Positions 55,173 through 64,000 of a stretch of 64,000 nt of DNA are shown in pieces. The stretch covers positions 1,178,001-1,242,000 of the forward strand of contig JAKSGN010000041.1 of the NCBI GenBank assembly GCA_024180945.1. The letters are read 5' to 3'. The position numbers and the translations under genes are program-made. Numbering within the stretch: position 1 is the first letter of the stretch; each line of letters opens with the position of its first letter. Source of the DNA: Macrophomina tecta (lineage: Eukaryota > Ascomycota > Dothideomycetes > Botryosphaeriales > Botryosphaeriaceae). The notes beneath the pieces were generated by a model. The model saw only the letters and a program-made list of their open reading frames with translations, had not been told where the DNA came from and ran no database searches.

Positions 55173-57421
55173 ATATCTAATCTACCCCTATTCTAAGGCC
55201 TTATTAATATATTTTCTAAGAATTCGTAGTTTGGATTAGAAGAGTCTATATAGAGGTATTAATAATAGCTTAAAACCTATAATAAGATTAATAGTATAAT
55301 TAAACTTAGTATATTATAGTAGCTTAGTAACTTATTTATCTAAAAAGACGTCTAAGTACTTTCTATAAGTATTTGAAATCTTATTATAGACCTTCTTAGC
55401 TATTTTAGCTAGTAGTATATTTACTAAACTAGCGAGTTCTTTATACGATTCGTATACTTTTTAGATACGGAAGTATAGCCTCCGTAGATAGAAGAGAGTT
55501 TAGTTAGATAAAAGCTCTTTTAGATTTTAATTACTTCCGCCCTACTTTTTACGTGCGTTTAGTATATTTTTCGCCTATGAGAGAGCTATAAAAGAGTTAA
55601 AGTTATTTCTTTAACTTTCTAGATTACCTATAGGTAAGAGCTAGTAGTCGAATGGCTAGAGAGAGTAAATAGATTTTTCTAGTTCTAAGTTTTAAAATAA
55701 TTTAGTAGCGCTTACTAGATATATACGCTCTAGCGAGTTTATACTCTAGTAAAACGTTTCTCTTCTAAAATCGATAACTGGCCCGGTAGCCCTAAGCTAG
55801 GGTATACTAAGTATAGTATTATAGCCCGTAAATAAGCTACTCTAGTAAGATTAGAATTTAGTAGTATACGTAGCGCTTCCTAAGTCGCACGTAGTAACTT
55901 TTATATAATAAGAGTTATATAACGTAACGGTAGTATTATTAAGAAGGTAGATAGACGGCTTAGTACTAGCTTATATATTTTATAAGATAAGTCGCTCTAC
56001 GTATTTAAAAAAATATAAGGTTTAGATTGTAACTATAATCTATTAATACTCGAATTTTAGTAGGACCGAATAGGATTTCTATCGAAGCGATAATTTTTAT
56101 ACGTTTTAAACTACCTCCCGTTTAAGGCCCTAACTATAAGAAGAAGAGAAAAGTAATTAAAGCTTTTCTTTTTTTAAGTCTTACTTACCTTTATAGTTCG
56201 TCTAGTTAGTATAGTCTTTAGCCTACTTTTTACCTACGTTTAGGATACTAGACCTATATAAATCGCCTACGTTTTTTAGAGAAGCTAAAGCTTTAGATCT
56301 TTAGTTTTTTTTAGCCTTCTTACTATTTCTAAAACCCTTATAGGGACCGTTACGTCCTAGGCTAAAAATAATAAAAGAGCGCTTAGTCCCCTATAACTAC
56401 TACTCGTTCTCGCTCTTTTTATAGGGCCTCGTTACCTCTAGTATTTACTTAACGCGTTAGATTTTAGCTACTAAATCCTCTTCTATCTATATTCTAGTAA
56501 GAAAGGACTAGCGTACGAGCTCCGTATATATAGATAATAAAAGCTAGGAGTAAATCTAGTTAATATAGTAATCTACATTTTAAATCTAATACGTAAATTT
56601 ATTCTTATACATCTTTATTTAGGTATAGAATTTTATAAACTTCTAGCCCTTCTTTATTATCGTAGTATAATAACTAATAGTGTTATTAAGGCAGTAGATA
56701 ATAGAATTATAAATATAATTCTATACTAATATCTTAAACTTCTACTAGAGTAGTACTAGTTTTTTTTAGTTTATTAAACGTCTTTAGATATACTAGAAGA
56801 GGGTTTTATATTTAAATAGTTCTTTAGTAGCCTAGAGGATTCTTTTAAGGTAGTTCTTATTCGTCTAGTATATACTAAAACGTGTCTTTACCGTATTTAT
56901 CTATAAGTTATATAAGCCCTAAGTAAGACCTTCGAGTTTTAGAGGTAGATTTCTTACGAGAAGGTTAAGTCGCTTTTCGCTATCGTTTACTCTACTTTTC
57001 ATATACGTTTCGCCTACGTTTAGCGTAGGGACGGTAGGTAATTTGCCGTTAAGGGCCGCTTATAGCTATTATAGAACCTTAATGTAGTTAAGGTGTTCTA
57101 GAAGCTCGGCTTTTAGTATATCTTTTATAGGTGCGCTACGTAAGCGTTATAGTTTATTAATAGCTATAGATGCTCCTAGTTCGGCCGTATCATCTATTAG
57201 GTATTTAACGCCCTAGGCGCTTCTATTAATGATTAGCATTTAATAGTCTTTAGGAGTTAATAAGTCTATTTCTATTTATTCGCCTCGAGTATTCGAACGG
57301 CTTTATTAGTCCCTTATTTCTATTATCGTGAAATCGTTCTTTTCGTTAGAATTATCGAAATCGTTATATATAGCTTTTTAAGGCCAGCTACTTTTCCGAA
57401 AGAAATTAAGAAGGATTTAAT
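55173..57421 (-). pseudogene. Element A gag and proximal pol, RIP-degraded
   Basis: The 5' part of A on the minus strand. Close to 55173 it reads EFLEKYINKALE before the RT motif that continues at 38517. Further right should be protease and gag, too AT-rich and stop-filled to delimit. Confidence 0.65.
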
Positions 57422-57615
57422 TATAAGTAAATAGGCTAGTTATAAGTAGGGAGTCTTTAGAAGAGTTATATATTCTTAGGTACGAATTCTTAGTAGTGTA
57501 GGATTTATTCTTTAGTAGTATTATATACTTAGGGGCCCGTGCGTAGCACGTAATAAGCACGTGAAACGCACGGTATAAGTACTCTAAGGGTATACTAGGG
57601 CCTATTATTCTAATA
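57422..57615 (-). repeat. Right (5') LTR of element A, RIP-mutated
   Basis: 194 bp. It matches 33787-33979 with many C-to-T and G-to-A changes in this copy and one indel. Followed by TAAAC. Confidence 0.9.
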
Positions 57616-57620
57616 TAAAC

Positions 57621-59758
57621 CTTTTATTATTTTTATTTAGCTCTTCTCTTTCTCTTAACTTCTAGTTATTATTTAGTTAACTTAATTCTAGTATATTTTT
57701 TACATAGAGTACTCAGCTATTTAAAAAATCTATTAGATTTAGTAATAATAATATTATTTAAGAATAAGTAGTATAAGAACTAAAAAAAAAAAAAAAATAC
57801 TTAGAAAAAGTTTTTTTATTTTCTTTTATAATGGATGTTATAATCCTGATTTTGCTAATACCACTGCTGATAAATCTTAATATGAGAGCCGGCAAAAAAA
57901 TTTGCGTGCGCTTTAATCTCTAGATCAGGTAATTCCTCACAACTAAACAACCTGAAAGCAGCGCGACATTTCACTAATCATTCTACCGTACGGATCATTG
58001 CCTGCATCTCTCCAATGGTCCGATTCAGCACTTTAAAACTATCTCTTAGAGGGATCAGTTGATGTTACATGTACGAGGCCTGTTTCCGCACGGTTGATTT
58101 CCTTGTGCTTAGCATTAACTTTATTCACATTCCTCCACTTCTTCGTTATACTGGATGGCCGTCTAATTGAACCTGGGCCTGGTTGCCGGCTCAATCAGCT
58201 CCCTCCGTGCCTTTCCCGTACTTCGACGCTTTGGGTCCACGTTCGGTAATAGTTATGTCAATAGCGAAGGATACGTCAATTCCCGCTCACTGGAGATGGG
58301 TGCCATGAGGCAGTCCAACACGAGTAAGAAGGGGCGCAATAGACCGATGGGAGAGAGTGTTCTGGAACAGACTGTGAATATTAGCGAGGAACGGATCTTA
58401 TCGAAATAGGGATGATCTCCATACATTAATCATTCGCTTTGGCTTCAAGAAAAAAATTGCATGCAATGCAACAGCCAATGCTTGACTCTCTCTCTCTTTA
58501 AGTGGCGTCCTGTTCTGGAAGCCACCGACGAGGCTCTTACTCTGCGACTGGTCGAAGGTCAGCGTATGAGAGCGCCTGATCGAAAATACACATTCTTGTA
58601 CTCTCGGCGTATTAGAGTAGAAGCGGAGCTGGGGCCTTGCAAAATTAAGCAGCACTGAGTTTTTAAGCATTTCGGATTGAGTACGGCATTCCTCTTGCCT
58701 GAAACCCAGTGGTTATAGGGTGACGAAGGGTGGTAGGCTTCTTTGGTGGACTATCGGGCTGGGAGGCCGTTCTATGGGCAAAAAGAAAGGACGATGGCCA
58801 GGCCTGCGGGTATTAAAGATGGTTGTTCGATTCCAGAAGTCATCCGCTAAACTATCCGACCGGGACAAGAGATGCGCGTGTGCGTGCTCTCTCTTCAGCC
58901 GGTACCGACATTGTGAAGTAGCGTTGCAGCACGTTCGGTGGGATTAAAGACCGCATCTTGGCGTGTGACACTTAACGAACCGCTCGAACCGCTAATATTG
59001 CTGGTCCTGCTGACGCTTCTAATCGAATCTGTACTCATTTAACTTATATACGTACGGACGACCCGTGCGCCGTTGCTCTCGACTTGATACCCGGAAGTCC
59101 AAATCAATCGAGTCTGATACTACAGCTGTGCGATACATATATTTTCTCGGCAATTTTGCAGGTTTAATGACATAACGGAAGTCATTCGGCCTCATCTTTC
59201 ACCACTCTACGCAGGGTGAGTATACGGAGCTCTTCGCGGGTCGATCATAGGGTGCGGGAAAATAGGAGAAAGATCAGAAATATACAGCGCCGTGGGGTAG
59301 CTTTCGCGAGAACTGGAAGGACATTCAGGATGGACGGAATACGGAGTTGGTGGGTGGTACCGGAATTGCTAATGCACAATGGGAATGGTGTGAGATCGAC
59401 ACGTGGGCGTTAACGTAGTGGATAAAACGTTACTGTGCAATCACTTGCTGTTTCAGGAAATAATTTGCGATAGATGCCCGATAGGAAGCCGGCATGCCAT
59501 ACGGACAGAGCCCGCAGTTGGCGAGTTGAGTCAGGCCAATGCAGACCTGACTACTGAATTGACAAACGTTATACATTTACAACTAAGTAATCTAGAGATT
59601 GTCGAAAAGAGAAGGGGAGAGCCCCGGCTCGGACCGAACGGTGGATGCGTGGACGGTTTAGCTCGAAGTTGGAAAGCAGCACGCTAGGCAGCGTAGCATT
59701 TCTCTATATGTAGAAGTTCTAGAAAAGAAAGAAGAGATAACGCCTATCCAGTTCGCAG
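57621..59758. other. Gene-poor flank of the retroelement nest
   Basis: The first 200 bp are AT-rich, with an A run near 57782-57797. From about 57840 the composition returns to normal. I see only short frames without similarity. Confidence 0.4.
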
Positions 59759-60812
59759 TCATAGTGCCTTAGAAGCCCGCGCCTTCAAAGCACTTGTCCC
59801 ATTTACCCCGTTGACGCTAACCGCGCTGTCATTGCCGTTAACATGCACACCATTACTAGTCCCATTTGCGTGCTCATTTAGGTCAATAGTCCACGGTTCG
59901 TACTCGGCGTTTAATGGTTTCCCCTTATCGAGCGCCACCTGCTCGTCCCAAGACTTGGCCTTGCTGTATGACTCCTCGACCAAGTGACGCTGGAACCACG
60001 AGCCCTTCATCTTGGCTACCGCATAGTCCCAGTCGGTAGTGTACTCCTTGAAAAAGGGCTTGTAGCCCAGCAAGCCTCCGATCCACCGCCCGAGGACGAC
60101 GCTACCCCAGTAGCCGATGAAGCGGCGGAAAGGCACCCACTTTGGCGGGACAGAATAGGCGTCGCCACCGTCTTGGATCTGCCCGTTGACGTTAGCGATC
60201 ACGCAGGCGAGCCGGTCGGGGTGAGACTCACGGCAAGATACTGAATGAAGTTCAGCTTGCCCTCGTGAAGGAGAGCGTCATGCCAGTAGCCGTACCAGTT
60301 TTCGAAGAAGATGCGGTCCAGCTGATAGTCCATGCCGCTGTCGGAGGCGCTCAGGTAGACCGTCATTTCGCCGGGCGAGTCCGGGTGGATGTAGAAGCGA
60401 TGCACGCTGCCGGCCTTGACCGAGATCTCGCCGTCTTCCGGGTAGACCTTTCGGTGCTCGCCGTCGCATTCGATGCCCATGATGCCCGACTCAACGCGGA
60501 AGTACTCGGTTTGGAACTGGTGGAAGTGCAGCAGCGGGCCCTTGGGCCGCATCGGCGACTCGATAAGCCGCCGCAGGTTTTCCGGGATAGGGCCCTCGAC
60601 GGTATGCTTATACGTCTGCCGGAACAAGAAGCAGCGGCCCGGTGGAGGCTCGAGGAACTCAGTTGTGAGAAGGCCACCGAACCTGTGAGGGTGCGTGAGT
60701 AGTTTGCAATCACGGCTACTGTGCAGGGGCCAGCGCAGCTGCACACGTACTTGACGGTCTTAGTCTGCCCAGCCGAGTTGTGGTAGGGCACGAAAGGACG
60801 AAATAGCGGCAT
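59759..60812 (-). CDS. Cupin-fold (RmlC-like) protein of a putative metabolite cluster
   Basis: Model complement(join(59759..60178, 60232..60682, 60751..60812)), 310 residues. Introns are GTACGT..CACAG and GTGAGT..GGCAG. The cupin barrel covers about 20-175. Motif 1 supplies His73, His75 and Glu80 ([10 protein letters not shown]) and motif 2 supplies His115 ([11 protein letters not shown]), enough for one metal site. A hydrophobic stretch (about 197-215, [21 protein letters not shown] region) may associate with membrane. The last 45 residues are Asn/Gly/Ser-rich. Cupins in fungal clusters act as dioxygenases or isomerases, but the reaction here is unknown. It is divergent from a 6-MSAS-type PKS 1.8 kb away. 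The patulin cluster likewise pairs a cupin gene (patJ) with its 6-MSAS gene (patK). Orthology is not established. Confidence 0.82.
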
Positions 60813-62596
60813 GTTGTCTGGAGAGCTCTGAGATTTCAATGACTAAGTGTAAGCATGCTCTGGCTGTCGCTGTCTCCGCGCCAGCTTGAACGCATTTAAT
60901 GACGGCAAAGCTCGACTTGATGGATTTCAAGACTCGTCTGTATCGTACGATAGTCTCCAGATATTAGGCAGGAGCGACAGGCAGGAATACTTGAGTCCGG
61001 TCTGAGAAAACCTGATATGGTTGGTGCTGCACGAATTGCCAGATTGGGGGCAGACTTGTCCGGCCCCGGAGCCGAAAAGTGGCGACGCATTTCTGATCGG
61101 ATTACGAACAACAGACAGTTTTAGCGCTGGATTGGCGCTAACATAGTCAGCATCCAGCCCGGGATGCGGCACTTGCTCCGGATGTGCAGCGGCGTGGTCA
61201 ATATGTTCTCACAGTTGTTGGGGCACATGCCCGACACGGTTGGCTCGTCCGTGCAGCCACACTACGGCGTTCCCTGATCGACATCCGCCCCGCGTCTCCA
61301 GCTGCTCCGTGTTAAGACTCCGATTACTCCGTTCGGCGACAATCTCTTCCACCATGCACACGCGAGTAAGCAGTAAGCTCTTTTTAAAGCATCCGGCTCC
61401 GGGCACCTGTTCTCGCCAATCGCGAAGCGCCTCCTGCACTTCGAATCTCGGGCCTCGACCTTGTTGGTAGTCTGGCGGCTGTTGTTGCAAAAGGACGAGC
61501 AACATCCTGCATGCGATAAGGCGTTTCCCAGGTAAAACTACAGACCGAAAATACCTCGGCCATTTTATGGACTGACTCGTGCTACGTGTCCGTCTACTCC
61601 GTTAATCGTGCCTTACTGTTTGCTTAGACCAACTGTTGCACGCTGGGCAACGAACAGGTCGCAACCACCGTGGTGCAGTCGAAGAGAAGAGTATCAGAAT
61701 TTTGAACTTATTGTAGAACATGAATCATCTAAGTGTAAAGTGCGATGTGCTGTTCGCGCTACGATCATTAATCCCTACCTTTTTCCCCTTCTACCACACC
61801 TCCAACTTTACCTTCCTGCCTCCGCGTTGTTACACTTGTTAAATCGGCACGAAGTGCGAGATTATCCGGCGATTTAGTCTGCCCGTTAGTTTTTTTTGCC
61901 AGGAATACTCCGAAGATTTTGACGTAGAAGACGCCCTGCTCATCAATTACAGATCAATGCCGAACGCACATGAGCGAAATTGGCGCTAAATTCCAGAATT
62001 GCAGCAAGCCAAGTTCCCAAGCATTCACCAAGCGAGCGCGGCAGGGACCATAGCCACCAGAAAGAAGTTTGGTGTCTGGACTGTGAATAAGCTTTAGGCA
62101 GGAAATCTCGGAGCATCGGCTAAGGGCGCAGAAGTCTTGCGCGCAGGGGGTGTGCTCTTTCGTCCGGCGGCAACGCACAGATACGGTGATCGAACCGGAG
62201 TGGCTCCTGAGCCGAAAGTGTCGGGGCTGCCGTCGCCACTGTATTCCTTGATCTCCATCTGAATTGCGCCCTGAAGATGGGGCTGTCGCAGCCGCACAGC
62301 ACTGATAGCTCCACCGGATGTGGATGTCTGCGCACCGTCTGTCCCGATCAGGAATTTCCCGATTAGGCTCCTGGAGAGCTGTGCCACTCCACAACCCTCC
62401 CTCAGCGGAGGTTGGCATCCAATGAGCAGCACCTCCATTGCGCCCCGGAAGGGTGCTCGGAACGACAATTCGCTGTAATGCAATCATGGTCTTTCCTCTA
62501 TAGCAGATACGACGTGCATATATTGGCCTGAGGACGCATCGAAGCAGGTCTTCTTTCTCGTTGTCGCACCAACTTCCTCATCACAGCTGATTCACA
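60813..62596. other. Intergenic between divergent cupin and PKS genes
   Basis: 1.8 kb without a recognised gene. It is large for a shared promoter and may hold regulator-binding sites. Frames here show no family motif. Confidence 0.4.
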
Positions 62597-64000
62597 ATGG
62601 CAGCTGCCGACATCACAACCCCGTCTACCCCCTACAACAGGCTGTCAGGGTCCTCCACCCCTGTCTATCTCGACAGCCCTGCAAGCGAGCTGAGCGAGCC
62701 CGGAGAGCTCGTAAGCAGCCACACCCGCCCAGTCACATTGATACACAGCTAAAGCAGCGCTCAGATCGACTCTAATGATGTGGCGGTGGTCGGCATGGCC
62801 TGCCGCGTCGCCGGCGGCAACCACTCGCCAGAACAGCTCTGGGAATCTATTCTGGCGCAGCGCGACGCATCCACAGAAATTCCATCTTGGAGATGGGAGC
62901 CGTACCAACACCGCGACTCGCGCAACGCCAAGGAGCTGAAGAAGACGACGAACCGCGGCTACTTTCTGGACGCGCTCGAGAACTTCGACCCGGCCTTTTT
63001 CGGCATCTCGCCCAAGGAGGCCGAGCAGATGGACCCGCAGCAGCGTCTTTCGCTCGAGGTGGCGTGGGAGGCGCTCGAGAACGCCGGCATCGATCCGAAG
63101 TCGCTGTCGGGCTCGGATACGGCGGTGTTCATGGGCGTGAACTCGGACGACTACAGCAAGCTGCTGCTCGAGGACTTGCCCAACGTCGACGCCTGGATGG
63201 GGATTGGTACCGCCTACTGCGGCGTGCCAAACCGGATCTCGTATCACCTCAACCTCATGGGTCCCAGCACAGCGGTGGATGCAGCCTGCGCTAGTTCGCT
63301 GGTGGCCATCCACCACGGCCGCCAGGCAATCCTGGCCGGCGAGTCGAAGGTCGCAATCACGGGCGGCGTCAACGCGCTCTGCGGCCCCGGCCTGACCAGA
63401 GTGCTGGACAAGGCCGGCGCTATCTCGCCCGACGGGTCGTGTTTGTCATTCGACGACAGCGCTCATGGCTATGGTCGCGGCGAAGGCGCTGCCGTCGTTG
63501 TTCTGAAGAAGATGGGCAACGCGATACGAGACGGCGACAACATCATCGCGGTACTCAAGGGCTCTGCTGTCGCTCAAGACGGCAAGACGAACGGCATCAT
63601 GGCCCCGAACGCCAAAGCACAGGAGCTCGTGGCCCGTCAGGCGCTGAGCCAAGCAAAGCTCGATCCTACCACCATCGAGTACGTCGAGGCGCATGCCACC
63701 TCCACACCGCTCGGAGATCCGACCGAAGTCAGCGCCATCTCAGCCGTCTACGGCGCCAACAGGTCGACGCCGGTCTCGATCGGCTCGGTCAAGCCGAACG
63801 TCGGCCATCTCGAGGCGGGCGCTGGTGCGGTCGGCTTCATCAAAGCGGTCATGGCCATCAACAAGGCGCAGTACCCGCCCCAGGCCAACCTGAAGAAGCT
63901 CAACTCCAAAGTCGACTGGGAGAGGTCGGGCACGCGCGTCGTGCAGCAAGCGTCGGACTGGCTGGAGCCAAGCGGCCATCCGCGCCGGGCCGCCATCTGC
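62597..64000 (+). CDS. 6-MSAS-type partially reducing polyketide synthase, 5' part
   Basis: Model join(62597..62710, 62765..>64000), with a GTAAGC..CTCAG intron, cut by the window end. The visible 450 residues are the N-terminal leader and the beta-ketoacyl synthase domain (from about 43, [13 protein letters not shown]). Catalytic residues are present: Cys213 in VDAACASSL, His in [14 protein letters not shown], and His in [53 protein letters not shown] and [17 protein letters not shown] are characteristic of 6-methylsalicylic acid synthases rather than of highly reducing or non-reducing fungal PKSs. Expected downstream domains are AT, DH/TH, KR and ACP. The product is probably 6-MSA or a relative: inference from the KS only. 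Confidence 0.92.

Noticed and set aside
58800..58870. GTTCGATTCC on the plus strand, resembling a tRNA T-arm
   Set aside because: No matching stems or acceptor arm. No tRNA supported anywhere in the window.

Overview
The window is nuclear DNA of a filamentous ascomycete (Pezizomycotina). The evidence is short 40-90 nt GT..AG introns, fungal gene families (OPI1, PEX20, a PDR-type ABC transporter, a 6-MSAS-type polyketide synthase), and a 24 kb AT-rich block carrying the transition signature of repeat-induced point mutation (RIP). I could not resolve the class or genus.

Left arm (1-33 kb) is mostly housekeeping. It opens with a 1.3 kb Tc1/mariner element that has perfect terminal inverted repeats but a frameshifted transposase. 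Next come a divergent RNA-processing pair (Rpr2/Snm1-type RNase P/MRP subunit and DBR1), a C2H2 multi-finger protein, a deletion-riddled CALB-type lipase pseudogene, a frameshifted fungal-specific gene, an epoxide hydrolase, an F-box protein, the divergent SEC13/PEX20 pair, OPI1, and a 1,722-residue PDR-type ABC transporter.

Middle (33.8-57.6 kb) is a three-level nest of LTR retrotransposons, all Gypsy-type and all on the minus strand. Each level is closed by its own perfect 5-bp target-site duplication. Outer element A (33787-57615, TAAAC) has short LTRs and is RIP-degraded. Middle element B (38523-55167, TTACT) sits in the RT region of A and is also RIP-degraded. Inner element C (38908-47321, CCCTA) sits in an LTR of B. 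C is unmutated, with matching 796-bp LTRs, gag, and pol with a chromodomain. A textbook -1 frameshift heptamer with a predicted pseudoknot lies at the gag/pol junction. C also carries a spliced antisense gene of 243 codons with a Zn2Cys6-like cysteine pattern. The decayed version of the same antisense gene is recognisable in B. This antisense gene and the duplicated Trp-rich tail of Gag are the least ordinary things in the window.

Right arm (57.6-64 kb) starts with gene-poor sequence. It then holds a cupin protein gene divergent from the 5' end of a 6-methylsalicylic-acid-synthase-type partially reducing PKS that runs off the window. This looks like the edge of a secondary-metabolite cluster. 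Gene models were made by hand from splice consensus and family conservation.
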